Below are positions 17,044 to 26,675 of a stretch of DNA of 51,490 nt, one piece after another. Numbering within the stretch: position 1 is the stretch's first letter; each line of letters begins with the position of its first letter. The notes beneath the pieces are model-generated. The model was not told the origin of the DNA. It did not search any database and saw nothing but the letters and a program-made list of their open reading frames with translations. A program made the position numbers and the translations under genes. Source of the DNA: Flavobacteriaceae bacterium bin25 (GTDB lineage: Bacteria > Bacteroidota > Bacteroidia > Flavobacteriales > Flavobacteriaceae); assembly GCA_002238525.1 (NCBI GenBank), contig MPMN01000014.1:1-51490 (forward strand), written 5' to 3'.

Positions 17044-17337
17044 AGTTCCCTATTTTATTTTCTGTTCACCTTACTTATTGACAATGCTATTTAACATAAT
17101 AATGGACTAGGCTAGGTTTTGAGGTGAATTATTGAGACGCTTACTACACGAAACTCTCTTTCTTGTATGAAGTGCGGTTAAGTTTTATTTTTCTCTAACC
17201 ACTGTATAGATTTAGAAGTTTTGTAAGAAACATAAAAAATGAAAATTGCCCCGAATATAATATTCTCAGTTCCGTATCATTTTTTCTTGAGATAGGACAT
17301 CTACTATTTTATACTACAATGGTTTGATTAATATCTG

Positions 17338-17390
17338 CCATTATATTGGTAAATATATGTATATTTGAATACAATTTGTTAATATAATGG
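17338..17390. promoter_or_regulatory. Candidate autoregulatory operator of the hipB-like gene
   Basis: CCATTATATT (17338-17347) and AATATAATGG (17381-17390) are a perfect 10-bp inverted repeat. The right arm covers the ATG of the XRE-type regulator (17387). Between them lies a second perfect inverted repeat, AAATATA-TG-TATATTT (17351-17366). This layout fits a repressor of the HipB type that blocks its own promoter. Binding is inferred, not shown. Confidence 0.5.
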
Positions 17391-17653
17391 TAATTAATAT
17401 TCGTACAATAAAAGAAGTTAAGGAACGAATAGGCCTTGTTTGTCAGCAAAATCGTAAGGTGATCGATTTGTCTCGTGATGAACTTGCAGAAATTCTAAAT
17501 ATTTTTGCTACCACCATACAAAATATTGAAAATGGGAAAAATGCTACAATTGATAATATTTTGAAGATAGCCAATCATTTTGGGTTTTTGACCATTATCT
17601 ATAACTCTCTTGATGATTTTGTAGAAACGGGCGATACTCCATTGCTATACTAA
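17387..17653 (+). CDS. XRE-family regulator, HipB-like antitoxin
   Basis: An 88-residue DNA-binding protein. The helix-turn-helix is seen as LSRDELAEILNIFATTIQNI followed by ENGKNATIDNILKIANHFGF, close to HipB antitoxins. Two bases separate its stop from the HipA N-domain frame, a normal hipBA spacing. An inverted repeat overlapping its start codon is a likely operator. With the toxin partner incomplete it may persist as a lone repressor or be decaying. Confidence 0.8.
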   Translation: MVINIRTIKEVKERIGLVCQQNRKVIDLSRDELAEILNIFATTIQNIENGKNATIDNILKIANHFGFLTIIYNSLDDFVETGDTPLLY

Positions 17654-17655
17654 TT

Positions 17656-18030
17656 ATGCCAGTGTACAAAGTAATTGATGTCATTGCGTTTGACAAGGAG
17701 TTAGGTAAGTTAGGTTTTGACTTTGATAAAGGGAAATCTTTCTTTCAATATAACCCAGAGTTTTTAGATTCTGGGAAGTATTCGAAATTATTCCTTTTTA
17801 TTTTCAGACCAACTAAATCAGTACAAATTTTTAAAGAATATCAAGGCGATACATTTCAAGGATTACCTCCTATGATTGCTGATTCCCTCCCTGATACCTT
17901 CGGCAATCTCATTTTTCAAGAATGGCTAAACGCCAGAGGGATTAGAGCCAAAGAATTAAGTATGACTTTATTGAATTGCAAGAATAAATGCGTTTTCTCA
18001 ATAAAAAAATGGAAGATTTTACTGTCTTGA
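17656..18030 (+). pseudogene. HipA N-terminal domain only (HipS-like or truncated HipA)
   Basis: The 124-residue frame begins with a HipA N-subdomain 1: VYKVIDVIAFDKELGKLGFD, KSFFQYNPEFLDSGKY, GLPPMIADSLPDTFGNLIFQ and EWLNARG. After RAKELSM, where HipA normally continues to the 'LAYVG.RGMGAL' loop and kinase core, the sequence changes to an unrelated Lys/Cys-rich tail and stops inside the end of the convergent Bax-inhibitor gene (12-base overlap). The kinase domain is missing. Two readings are possible: a hipA cut by deletion, or a relic of a HipB-HipS-HipT system in which HipS is this small domain as a separate protein. No HipT kinase follows. The abnormal tail favours truncation. Confidence 0.65.
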
Positions 18031-18768
18031 ATTCAATCTAGCCAATAGTCTTAGAATCTCAAAATACAACCATATCAGAGTGACCAAAAGTCCAAAAGCA
18101 CCATACCACTCCATATATTTGGGAAGACCACGTTTTGAGGCTTGATCTATAAAATCAAAATCTAAAACTAAATTTAGTGCAGCAATCACAATGATTACAA
18201 GATTGATGCCAATGGCCATCATAGAAGCGTTTGTGGGATCTAATACACTAACATTGATCCCAAAAAATCCCAAAATAAAACTCAGAAAGTAAAAAATAAA
18301 AACTCCTCCTGTTGCAGCAAAAACTCCAAGCCGGAATTTGTTGGTTACCTTAATTAAACCAGATTGATACAACATGAGCATGCATACCAATATGGCCAAG
18401 GTTAGGAAAATAGCTTGAAATACTATTCCATCATAAAGAGCACTGTAAATGGCAGATATGCCACCCAAAAATGCGCCTTCTAGAATAGCATATATTGGAA
18501 CTGTAGTTGGTGCCCATTGTTTTTTAAACACAGTTATAATGGCAACAACAAAACCGCCAATTGCAGTCGCAATAATCAATTCAGGTATCTCTATCATTGA
18601 TTGATATGTGAGTAACCCAACCCCAACCATTAGGATAATACTCAAAAATATTTTGTTGACCGTCCCCTTTAAAGTCATAGTATTGGAGGAAGCAAGACCA
18701 CCTAGGGATTTGAATGTTTGGGTACCTAAAACAGGATTTCCTGATCTTTGAGACAATATTGCACTCAT
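18019..18768 (-). CDS. Bax inhibitor-1/YccA family membrane protein
   Basis: A 249-residue integral membrane protein with about seven hydrophobic segments (e.g. IFLSIILMVGVGLLTYQSMI, IIATAIGGFVVAIITVF, FGLLVTLIWLYFEILRLLA). The N-terminal stretch (SAILSQRSGNPVLGTQTF) and the WYGAFGLLVTLIWLYFEILR tail are typical of the larger bacterial Bax-inhibitor-1 relatives. The family includes pH- or calcium-related channels and modulators of FtsH; the role here is unknown. Its 3' end overlaps the broken hipA-like frame, which suggests the deletion that cut hipA ended at this gene. Confidence 0.9.
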   Translation of the reverse strand: MSAILSQRSGNPVLGTQTFKSLGGLASSNTMTLKGTVNKIFLSIILMVGVGLLTYQSMIEIPELIIATAIGGFVVAIITVFKKQWAPTTVPIYAILEGAFLGGISAIYSALYDGIVFQAIFLTLAILVCMLMLYQSGLIKVTNKFRLGVFAATGGVFIFYFLSFILGFFGINVSVLDPTNASMMAIGINLVIIVIAALNLVLDFDFIDQASKRGLPKYMEWYGAFGLLVTLIWLYFEILRLLARLNSRQ

Positions 18769-18863
18769 AATTTTATGTTTATTTCAACGTCAAAGATAAA
18801 ATATAAACAGGTTTTATAGGCATTCTAAATTTGCCTATGCCATACTCTAGGGTTTGATTTCGA

Positions 18864-19049
18864 CTATTTGATAATCAACGAGTCAATATCTTGTTCATAA
18901 TCAGAGTTGATTTCTTCGTGTTCATGTAGATTTTCTTCTGCAAACTCTTCGTCAAATTCAACTTTGACCTCAAAATCTTTGGGGAACATCATATAGATAC
19001 ATTGATTAAATAGTAGTAACAGCAGACCAAAACATAAAAATTTTTTCAT
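18864..19049 (-). CDS. Small secreted or membrane-tethered acidic protein
   Basis: A 61-residue frame with a hydrophobic N-terminus (MKKFLCFGLLLLLFNQCIYM) followed by a very acidic tail rich in Glu and Asp. It looks like a signal peptide or anchor with a short periplasmic part. FNQC is not a good lipobox. No family is recognised. It may belong with the Bax-inhibitor gene downstream (95-bp gap, same strand). Confidence 0.4.
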   Translation of the reverse strand: MKKFLCFGLLLLLFNQCIYMMFPKDFEVKVEFDEEFAEENLHEHEEINSDYEQDIDSLIIK

Positions 19050-19690
19050 ACTTAGGATATGATTGATTATAATTTAAGAGTCATTTGGTTTAAAAATGTT
19101 ACATCCCAAACATTACCAAAATCCTTATCAGCCGAGTATATTATGATACCTTTGAACTAAATTTTGGTAATCGCATTAGAATAGAAGTATTAATCAATAT
19201 TAGACACTTATTTGACATTAAGTTAAAATATCTGTATAATTCAATCTAATTTCGTATTTTAGAAGTCATGAAACATTTTAAATCCCGTATTCTAAACAAA
19301 TGAATTTCTTTGAACCCTTCAAAATAGAATTAAGTCTTCTTCAATCTAATTTTTCAAAAAAATCAACTCTATCATTGACTAGAAACCTATAGAAGAGTGT
19401 CTGTGTTGACAATTATAAGCCAGGCAAAAAACAAAGAAGTCAAAAGGCCTATCATCCCATGATATAGTTTAAAATGCAGTTTATTTCAGTATGGCATGGT
19501 CTTTCACATGTAAAAACGGAAGATTTGACTAAAGACCACTATTTTATTAATAATTGATCTCTTATACTCCTCCTTAAGATATTGCTTTTTGGGATTTTTA
19601 AGTTAAATTCAAAAGACATTTTTCAAGTTTTTTTGATTAACAAATCAACTATTTAGAGTGCCAAACTGACGAAGTCAGGAATAAAAATCA
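19050..19690. other. Non-coding gap
   Basis: The stretch is AT-rich with no protein-like frame on either strand. The only structure noted is CTGAC-GAA-GTCAG (19666-19678), just past the stop of the following minus-strand gene, where it could act as a weak terminator. Confidence 0.5.
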
Positions 19691-20506
19691 TCATAGCTTT
19701 CTCATCCAAATGTTACGGAAACTAACAAGATCCCCATGGTCTTGGAGTTGTAATTTTCTATCTAATCTTTTTTCCCCATCATGACCAGGCATTTGATCTC
19801 TGCCAGTCTTGGGTTTACCAATATATTCTGTTGTCCCCAACAGTTTTACATTGTTTTGGACTAATATTCCATTGTGAAAGACAGTAATTCGACCATGGGC
19901 TTCTAAATTTCCCTGGTCATCATATCTGGGCTCAATAAATATGATATCATAAACCTGCCATTGGTCCGGTGGTTTTGTCGCATTGACAAGAGGAATATAT
20001 TGTTTGTAAACTGAAGCCGCCTGACCGTTAGAATATGTTCGGTTTTCGTAACTATCTAAAATTTGAACTTCATATCTTCGCTGAAAAAAAACTCCACTAT
20101 TTCCTCTTCCTTGACCATTCCCTTTTATGATTTCAGGTGCTTTCCATTCAAGATGTAGCTGTATAGAACCGTGTTCTTCAATTGTTTCAATGCCGCCAGC
20201 ACCCGGAGAAACGGTCATTGATTTGTCATTATTTATTTTCCATAAAGCTGGGCTTCCATCTCCAACAGCACTTTGCCATTTGGATAAATCTGACCCATCG
20301 AAAAGAACAACAGCATCGCTTGGGAAATTATTTTCATCAAATACTACTAATTGGGGTTCCGGCTCCCAAACTTCTGTTTCTTCAGGTTTGGGCAGTTTAT
20401 CTTGGGCATGAGCAAACGCACCTATGATTAGTAAAATACACAAAAGATAGGGAGTACTGATATTATTACCAAAGTGATTCATAAACATTAAAAAATTGTT
20501 CTCCAA
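19691..20506 (-). CDS. DUF1080 (3-keto-disaccharide hydrolase-like) secreted protein
   Basis: A 271-residue exported protein with a hydrophobic signal (YLLCILLIIGAFAHAQD), suggesting cleavage after AHA. The mature part has DAVVLFDGSDLSKWQS, GGIETIEEHGSIQLHLEWK, GNGQGRGNSGVFFQRRYEVQ and a closing GDLVSFRNIWMRKL. These are the marks of the DUF1080 jelly-roll family, now often named 3-keto-disaccharide hydrolase. The real start is probably MNHFGNN, eight codons inside the open frame. It probably acts on sugar derivatives in the periplasm. It stands alone in its orientation. Confidence 0.9.
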   Translation of the reverse strand: MENNFLMFMNHFGNNISTPYLLCILLIIGAFAHAQDKLPKPEETEVWEPEPQLVVFDENNFPSDAVVLFDGSDLSKWQSAVGDGSPALWKINNDKSMTVSPGAGGIETIEEHGSIQLHLEWKAPEIIKGNGQGRGNSGVFFQRRYEVQILDSYENRTYSNGQAASVYKQYIPLVNATKPPDQWQVYDIIFIEPRYDDQGNLEAHGRITVFHNGILVQNNVKLLGTTEYIGKPKTGRDQMPGHDGEKRLDRKLQLQDHGDLVSFRNIWMRKL

Positions 20507-20810
20507 GATACTATATACTTACCAATTATTGAAATCATCTTCATATTTCATTCGTCTCAACAAATAATAGTTCTTGGTTAGGTTGAGCCTGATCAAGTTG
20601 AAAAAATTGTTTCAGGTTAGATGTTTATGGACACCAGTCATAGGGCTTATGCTCATTTCTTATTAAAGAATCACTGAATATTAAGACAAGAAGAATTTCC
20701 GGCAACCTTTGTTTATGTGCGTTTATAAGAAAGGTTTAGCATATATTTAGCTCAAGAAAAAAAACGCAGCAGAATCTATTAACTTGCGGTGCTTTAACAA
20801 AGGTTTCTTG

Positions 20811-20883
<73 letters not shown>

Positions 20884-20953
20884 AAAAAGTAAAAGGTTTG
20901 CAAAATTAGAAAAAATTATATCTTAACTTCGAACTTTTATTACCCAGAGCTAA

Positions 20954-21706
20954 TTGAATCAATACCAGACAGAGACCCCAAAATTGATTATTGATTCAGG
21001 AAATTCTGCTATCAAATATTTCGTTTTTGAAAAAGAAAAAATCATCTACAACAAAATTTCGAACCGTGACTCTATTGACCTGGTCTTTTCTTCGTTGAAA
21101 ATGCAATATCCACAACTGAAATTGGGCATTTACTCTGATGTGACAGGCATTTTAAACAATAAATTCTTGTCTCATAAATGGGAAGAAGTCGTGTTTATCC
21201 CCTGTGATAAAAACCTACAACTGCCCTTCAGTTCCAGTTACGAGACATTAGAGACTATAGGATCGGATCGTTTGGCCTTACTTGCCCAAGGGTGTACTTT
21301 GAATAATAATTCAGCAAAACTGATTATTGATATGGGTAGCTGCATTACTTATGATGTATTAGATGAAGAAAACCACCACCTGGGCGGAGCTATTTCTCCT
21401 GGATACCTGATGCGCTACAAAACCCTTGCTAAGCGTACTGGACAATTGCCTCAACTTGACTATAAAAGACCAAAACAGATGTGGGGAAAGTCTACATCCC
21501 AAAGCATTCATGCTGGAATCAATTTTGGAATTCATGCGGAAATTATCTACAGAATCAATGAATGTAAATCAAAATTTGAAGAACTAAAAGTAATTGGATG
21601 TGGAGGAGATATTCAGAGGTTGGATAGTACAATTAAAAATAAGATATTTGTAAAGCCTAATTTCCTGGCAAAAGGACTCAATCATTTATTAGAATTAAAT
21701 TGCTAA
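20954..21706 (+). CDS. coaX: Type III pantothenate kinase
   Basis: This enzyme phosphorylates pantothenate, the first step of coenzyme A synthesis, in the cytoplasm. The 250-residue ASKHA-fold protein shows PKLIIDSGNSAIKYFVF (phosphate 1), ETIGSDRLALLAQG, LIIDMGSCITYDVLD (phosphate 2), the GGAISPGYLMRYKTLAKRT motif and GCGGD (adenosine region). An in-frame TAA directly precedes the TTG used as start, so no longer form is possible. The following outer-membrane gene starts inside its last codons. It is the first gene of a plus-strand run through ppiD that is conserved in order in this phylum. Confidence 0.95.
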   Translation: MNQYQTETPKLIIDSGNSAIKYFVFEKEKIIYNKISNRDSIDLVFSSLKMQYPQLKLGIYSDVTGILNNKFLSHKWEEVVFIPCDKNLQLPFSSSYETLETIGSDRLALLAQGCTLNNNSAKLIIDMGSCITYDVLDEENHHLGGAISPGYLMRYKTLAKRTGQLPQLDYKRPKQMWGKSTSQSIHAGINFGIHAEIIYRINECKSKFEELKVIGCGGDIQRLDSTIKNKIFVKPNFLAKGLNHLLELNC

Positions 21707-22965
21707 ATCTCCAAATTTCGATTTTTGTATACCTGTTATTTCTGGTCCCTATCTGGCTGACCGCACAGACAGGAAGTTTATCTCCTTATTCCTTCGCTGG
21801 ACTTGGTGAACAGAATTTTAGAGGTACTCAAGTAACTAGATTGATGGGAGGGCTAGATATTTATAGTGACTCCATTCATGTCAATTTGAATAATCCAGCA
21901 GCTTATGGTGAACTAAAGTACACAACCTATTCATTGGGAATCAACTATAACACAAATTTTATTTCAAGTGATAACGAAAATAAAACCCTTAACGGAGCAG
22001 GCCTAGATTACCTTTCTATAGCAATTCCTACCAAGAAATTTGGGGTGGGATTTGGTCTAATCCCCTTGACCTCAGTTGGGTATAAGATAGAAAATATTGT
22101 AGAATCAGAAGAACAAAACCTCATCAATAGGTTTGAGGGAAATGGAGGAGTAAATCAAGTTTTTTTGTCTATAGGTCTTCCGATTATTGAGAATTTGAGA
22201 ATAGGGGCCACAGCATATTATAATTTTGGAAGCTTAAATTATGCGAGAAACCAGTTGCTACAAGGAGTAGAAATAAGTACCAACTCTGAAGATAGTTCAC
22301 AAATTTCCGGATGGAGCTATCAATTTTCAGCAGAAGTAGATGTTATATTGACCCAAAAGCTCAAAGCAAGAGGCTTTTTGAGTTTGCAACCTCAATCCGG
22401 ATTGAATTCTCAAAACAGAAGAATCGTATATACAAGATCCTCAATAAACCAAAGCATTGAAGAGTTTATAGAAGTTGATCTAGATAAGGATAATCTAAGT
22501 ACCACGAGAAAAATAATGCCTCAAAAAACTAAATTTGGAGTAGGGATAGGTCAAGATCAAAAATGGTTTTTAGGAATGCAACTTAATTTGTCTAAATTGA
22601 GTAACTTTAAATCGGAATTTCCAAAGCGAAAAAATGTAGCTTATAAGGATGCTAGTCAGTGGATAATTGGAGGGTTTTATATTCCAGATTATTCCTCATT
22701 GACAAGTTACTTCAGTCGAGTCGTTTACCGCTGTGGTTTCCGTGTAGAGGATCTGGGTGTCTTGATTGATAACCAGCCCATCAATTCGACGGTGATATCC
22801 TTCGGATTGGGTTTGCCCATCAGATCTCTATCCAATGCGAATGTGGGATTAGAGATAGGTACAAATGGGAGCAGCCGAAATGGGCTTGTCGCTAATTCAA
22901 GTTTGGCTCTCAGAGTGGGGTTGTCTTTAAATGATTTATGGTTTATAAAAAGAAAGTATAATTAA
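21700..22965 (+). CDS. Outer-membrane beta-barrel protein, unnamed
   Basis: A 421-residue protein with a signal sequence (FVYLLFLVPIWLTAQTGSL) and then many short alternating strands ending in aromatic residues (e.g. YSFAGLGEQNF, TTYSLGINYNTNF, KFGVGFGLIPLT, RIGATAYYNFGSLNY). It resembles FadL/OmpP1-like barrels found next to coaX in Bacteroidota. It starts at TTG, overlapping coaX by seven bases, so translation is probably coupled. Cargo and function are unknown. Confidence 0.75.
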   Translation: MLNLQISIFVYLLFLVPIWLTAQTGSLSPYSFAGLGEQNFRGTQVTRLMGGLDIYSDSIHVNLNNPAAYGELKYTTYSLGINYNTNFISSDNENKTLNGAGLDYLSIAIPTKKFGVGFGLIPLTSVGYKIENIVESEEQNLINRFEGNGGVNQVFLSIGLPIIENLRIGATAYYNFGSLNYARNQLLQGVEISTNSEDSSQISGWSYQFSAEVDVILTQKLKARGFLSLQPQSGLNSQNRRIVYTRSSINQSIEEFIEVDLDKDNLSTTRKIMPQKTKFGVGIGQDQKWFLGMQLNLSKLSNFKSEFPKRKNVAYKDASQWIIGGFYIPDYSSLTSYFSRVVYRCGFRVEDLGVLIDNQPINSTVISFGLGLPIRSLSNANVGLEIGTNGSSRNGLVANSSLALRVGLSLNDLWFIKRKYN

Positions 22966-22975
22966 TTTCCAATCA

Positions 22976-24388
22976 ATGAAACAATTGAAAACAAATAAAA
23001 TACTTTTTCCACTGATGGTTTGTGGATTAGTTTTCTTAGCATCAAAAGTAAATGCACAATCGGATGATGAATGTTTACAGCAGGTATCAATTTTTGCTGA
23101 ATATGCAAAAGTTAAAAATTATGATGCTGCACTAGAACCCTGGAGATCTGCTCGTAAGAATTGCCCTTCAGCTAACGCTGCAATTTATTCTTATGGTGAA
23201 AGAATATTGCGCGAATTGATTGAAAATTCCCCAGAGGACCAAAAAGATCAACACATTGATGATTTGATTGTATTGTATGACCAATGGGTAAAATATTTTC
23301 CTAAACGCAAAGGAAAATCTGAGATAGGAGGCATCTTGGGGAAAAAAGCCCAAGCCTTGATGGATTATGAGAAAGCAGATCCCAAAAGCTTATACATTAG
23401 TTTTCGAGATGCATATCAAAAAGACCCCGATAGTTTTACAAATCCAAAACATATCTACAACTATTTTAAAACTCTTCACGATTTATTTAAACAGAAAAAT
23501 CCAGATGTGACCGAAGAATTATTGTTTGATGTTTATGAAAATTTATCTGAAAAATTCGTTACTGAGGGGGAAAATTACTCTAAAAGGCTTGACCAGTTAA
23601 TAAAAAAGGAGGACCAAGAGATTGCACTATCAAATGTCGAACAAAGCAACAAAAAGGCGTTTGGATCTTATATCAATGCCTTTTCAGTATTTCATTCCAA
23701 TATGGATAAAATCATTGCCAGTGAAGCTTCTTGTGAAAATTTAATTCCTTTTTATGAAAGAAATCTTGAAGAAAACAAGGGAGATTTGGTCTGGGTTAAA
23801 AGAGCAACTTCTAGAATGTATGGAAAAGATTGTACTGATTCTGATTTGTTTGTTACTCTGGTTGAAACCATGCATCAACTAGAACCCTCTGCTGATTCAG
23901 CTTATTTTTTAGGGTATCTCACGGACCAAGCCGGGAATTCCCAAGAGGCATTGAAATACTTCAAAGAAGCTATTGCTTTAGAAGATGACGCTTATAAAAA
24001 AGCAACCATTCTTTTTCGATTAGGGGTGAAGTTCAAAAAAGTGAAAAGCTATACCTCCGCAAGGAATTACTTTTTACAAGCACTAAAAAATAGACCATCA
24101 CTTGGAAGGGCTTATTTGGCTATTGCCGATATGTATGCATCAAGTGCAAATAATTGTGGGGATACCCAATTCGAAAAAAGAGCTATTTATTGGCTTGCTG
24201 CAGATCAGGCTAGAAGAGCCTCTCGAGTCGATCCTTCAGTAAAAAGAGATGCTGATAGATTCATTAGGAGTTTTATGGGAAGAGCACCTTCCAAAACAGA
24301 TATCTTCACGGAAGGAATGGAAGGCAAATCCATTACATTTAAGTGTTGGGTAGGCCGGTCTGTGACAGTTCCTAGTTTGTCTAAGTAA
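22976..24388 (+). CDS. Periplasmic tetratricopeptide-repeat protein
   Basis: A 470-residue protein with a signal peptide (LFPLMVCGLVFLASKVNAQS). Helical repeats follow: YDAALEPWRSARKNCPSANA near the N-terminus, and near the C-terminus a clear TPR array (ADSAYFLGYLTDQAGNSQEA, YKKATILFRLGVKFKKVKSY, LGRAYLAIADMYASSANNCG). A long charged middle part looks like a scaffold. It lies 10 bp after the outer-membrane barrel gene and 57 bp before lptC. A role in envelope assembly is inferred from the neighbours. Confidence 0.8.
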   Translation: MKQLKTNKILFPLMVCGLVFLASKVNAQSDDECLQQVSIFAEYAKVKNYDAALEPWRSARKNCPSANAAIYSYGERILRELIENSPEDQKDQHIDDLIVLYDQWVKYFPKRKGKSEIGGILGKKAQALMDYEKADPKSLYISFRDAYQKDPDSFTNPKHIYNYFKTLHDLFKQKNPDVTEELLFDVYENLSEKFVTEGENYSKRLDQLIKKEDQEIALSNVEQSNKKAFGSYINAFSVFHSNMDKIIASEASCENLIPFYERNLEENKGDLVWVKRATSRMYGKDCTDSDLFVTLVETMHQLEPSADSAYFLGYLTDQAGNSQEALKYFKEAIALEDDAYKKATILFRLGVKFKKVKSYTSARNYFLQALKNRPSLGRAYLAIADMYASSANNCGDTQFEKRAIYWLAADQARRASRVDPSVKRDADRFIRSFMGRAPSKTDIFTEGMEGKSITFKCWVGRSVTVPSLSK

Positions 24389-24445
24389 AGAATTTGACAA
24401 TTGGAAGAACCTATCTTCATAATCACCTAAAGGATATCGTATTCT

Positions 24446-25045
24446 TTGAATTTTATTCTTATTAAGATTTTAAGGTACAGAATAACAGTTTCTTTCGTTG
24501 TGATGATGGCTTTGATGTGTGGCTCTTGTGATAGTATAAACAATCAAAATACGGATATCAATCAATCTAAACTTATACCGGTAGGGACAGCATTTAACAT
24601 TAATTTTATCTATACCGATTCTGCACGAGTGGAGGCAATCTTGAAGGCTCCAGTTCATCAAGACTATTCAAATTTAGGCTTTGAGTATTCTGAGTTCCCA
24701 GAGGGGTTAGAAATTATCTTTTATGATTCTGATGGAAATGAAAATTATGTTTATGCCAACTATGGACTTATTTACAATAGAATGCGGATTGCAGATTTGC
24801 AAAAAGGAGTTAGACTATTGTCTCATAATGGAGCACAATTGACAACAGAACAGTTATACTGGGATTCAAAAAACAAATGGTTATTTACCGAAGAACCTTT
24901 TAATTTCGAGAATGAGGACTTTAATTTTGATGGCATACGATTAGATGCTTCTCGTGACTTTTCAAATTATCAGTCAGGCGAACTCGTTGGTTCTCTTTTT
25001 GTTCAAGACCAAGAACCTTCTGATTCTTTAGATATTGATGAATAG
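24446..25045 (+). CDS. lptC: LPS export protein LptC-like lipoprotein
   Basis: A 199-residue exported protein, probably the LptC bridge component that receives lipopolysaccharide from LptBFG. The N-terminus ends in ALMCGSC, a good lipobox, suggesting lipid anchoring as is common in this phylum. The beta-jelly-roll part shows short strands such as PEGLEIIFYDSDG, YVYANYGLIYNRM and LTTEQLYWDSKNKWLFTEEP, typical of LptC ('L.te.l.wd.....i.t..pv'). The start is TTG. The next gene begins inside its last codons. Confidence 0.85.
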   Translation: MNFILIKILRYRITVSFVVMMALMCGSCDSINNQNTDINQSKLIPVGTAFNINFIYTDSARVEAILKAPVHQDYSNLGFEYSEFPEGLEIIFYDSDGNENYVYANYGLIYNRMRIADLQKGVRLLSHNGAQLTTEQLYWDSKNKWLFTEEPFNFENEDFNFDGIRLDASRDFSNYQSGELVGSLFVQDQEPSDSLDIDE

Positions 25046-25226
25046 TATATTTAGGTTTTCCGAGTTTGTTTATTGGATTATAGCTATTGTGTGCACCATT
25101 GAAGTCTTTCTCAAATGGGAATCAGACCCAAAAAGAGCTAAACTATTTTTGGCTTTTGGTATTGTATCAGTTTTTATGGCCTTTTTTAGGCGAAGATGGC
25201 GGAAGCGGTTTCAGAATAGAACCTAA
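25038..25226 (+). CDS. Small membrane protein between lptC and the CNNM gene
   Basis: A 62-residue protein starting at the second of two adjacent Met codons, overlapping lptC. It has two probable membrane segments (FVYWIIAIVCTIEVFLKW and LFLAFGIVSVFMAFF) and a very basic tail (RRRWRKRFQNR), placing the C-terminus in the cytoplasm. The position between lptC and hlyC-type genes recurs in related genomes. Function unknown. Confidence 0.65.
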   Translation: MNSIFRFSEFVYWIIAIVCTIEVFLKWESDPKRAKLFLAFGIVSVFMAFFRRRWRKRFQNRT

Positions 25227-25234
25227 GTGCTTAA

Positions 25235-26509
25235 ATGATATCACTTGATCATTTGGTCATCTTATTATGTTTGGCCCTTTCGGGATTTTTCTCTGCAATT
25301 GAGATTGCGTATGTTTCTGCAAACCCCATTTTTCTGGCTATAGAACAGAAAAAAAAAGGGCTTTTCTCAAAAGCATTTAAAGTCGCTACCAAAAATCCTT
25401 CTCAATTTATTACGACAATGTTGGTAGGGAATAATATCGTTTTAGTAATCTATGGTATATATATGGGTGAAGAAATACTTAGATTATTTCCTCCTGAGAT
25501 GCACTTAAATGAACCTTCTCTAAAAACCCTATTTATTCAGACCTTAATATCAACTTCAATCATTCTGGTAACTGCTGAATTTTTCCCAAAACTTTTTAGT
25601 CAGCTTTATCCAGAGTTTGTTTTAAGTCTATTCATTTTTCCAGCAGCTTGTTTTTATTACTTCTTCGGACCAATAACTTTCGTTACCCTCATGATGGCGA
25701 ATTTGATATTGGGGAAATTTTTCAAATCCGATTCTGATCAGGTTCAATTTACATTTTCCAAGCTCGAATTAGGAAGTTATATTGCAGAGCAGTTAGAAAC
25801 AATAGGTAAGGAAAAATTGGATTCGGAAATACAAATCTTCCGAAATGCTTTGGAATTTTCTACTACTTCTGCCCGAGAGATATTGATTCCAAGAACAGAA
25901 TTGATAGCCGTTGAAATCGGAGAAGATCCCGACATATTAAGAAAAAAGTTTACTGAATCAGGCAAATCTAAGATTCTGATTTTCAGGAATGATATCGACA
26001 AAATAATTGGCTACATCCATGCTTTTGATATGTTTAATGACATAAAAAATATTGGTGATAATATAAGAGAAATAGATTTTGTACCCGAAACAATGCCAAT
26101 CAATCAAATTTTGAAATTGTTGAATGCAAAGCACAGGAGTATTGCAGTAGTGCTTGATGAATACGGTGCTACAGAGGGAATAATCACCTTAGAAGATGTT
26201 GTGGAAGAGCTATTTGGAGAAATCGAAGATGAGCACGACAAAGAGAGTTCAGATGCACACAAGGAGATAAGGGAAAATGAATTTGAATTTGATGCCCGTA
26301 TGGAAGTAGATTTTATCAATCAAAACTATGGTATAAAACTTCCTGAATCAGATCAATATGAAACTATAGGTGGAATGATTTTTTATCATCACGGAGATAT
26401 TCCTGATAAGGATGAAGTAATATATATTGAACACTTTAAATGTACTATTCTAGATGTATCTGCTAAAAAAATTAAGCGAATCAAACTAAATACCAATTCG
26501 AGTTCTTGA
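25235..26509 (+). CDS. CNNM/HlyC-CorC family membrane protein with CBS domains
   Basis: A 424-residue protein often annotated as a hemolysin, more likely a divalent-cation transporter or its regulator. An N-terminal DUF21 membrane domain has four hydrophobic segments (residues ~1-140; LALSGFFSAIEIAYVSAN is the signature). A CBS pair follows (AREILIPRTELIAVEIGED; KHRSIAVVLDEYGATEGIIT, then LEDVVEELFGEIEDEHD). It ends in a CorC_HlyC domain (QNYGIKLPESDQYETIGGMI). It is nine bases downstream of the small membrane gene, so it belongs to the same operon. Confidence 0.92.
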   Translation: MISLDHLVILLCLALSGFFSAIEIAYVSANPIFLAIEQKKKGLFSKAFKVATKNPSQFITTMLVGNNIVLVIYGIYMGEEILRLFPPEMHLNEPSLKTLFIQTLISTSIILVTAEFFPKLFSQLYPEFVLSLFIFPAACFYYFFGPITFVTLMMANLILGKFFKSDSDQVQFTFSKLELGSYIAEQLETIGKEKLDSEIQIFRNALEFSTTSAREILIPRTELIAVEIGEDPDILRKKFTESGKSKILIFRNDIDKIIGYIHAFDMFNDIKNIGDNIREIDFVPETMPINQILKLLNAKHRSIAVVLDEYGATEGIITLEDVVEELFGEIEDEHDKESSDAHKEIRENEFEFDARMEVDFINQNYGIKLPESDQYETIGGMIFYHHGDIPDKDEVIYIEHFKCTILDVSAKKIKRIKLNTNSSS

Positions 26510-26625
26510 GTGGATTTGTTGAATAACGATTGGAACTATTTCACTAGGATTAGGATATGCCACCTACACATTTTAGTTTCATCATGGTCTATGTCCATCT
26601 TAATGCTATCAAGAGTTTATAATTT

Positions 26626-26658
26626 TTTGATAAAATAATGGCATTACTTGTAATTTTG
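26626..26658 (+). promoter_or_regulatory. Candidate promoter of the PpiD-like gene
   Basis: TTTG at 26626-26629 and TAATTTTG at 26651-26658 match the Bacteroidota -33 TTTG and -7 TAnnTTTG boxes with 21-bp spacing. The ATG follows 17 bp later. It is the best promoter match in the window. Confidence 0.6.
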
Positions 26659-26675
26659 CACTCTAATTTTAATCA

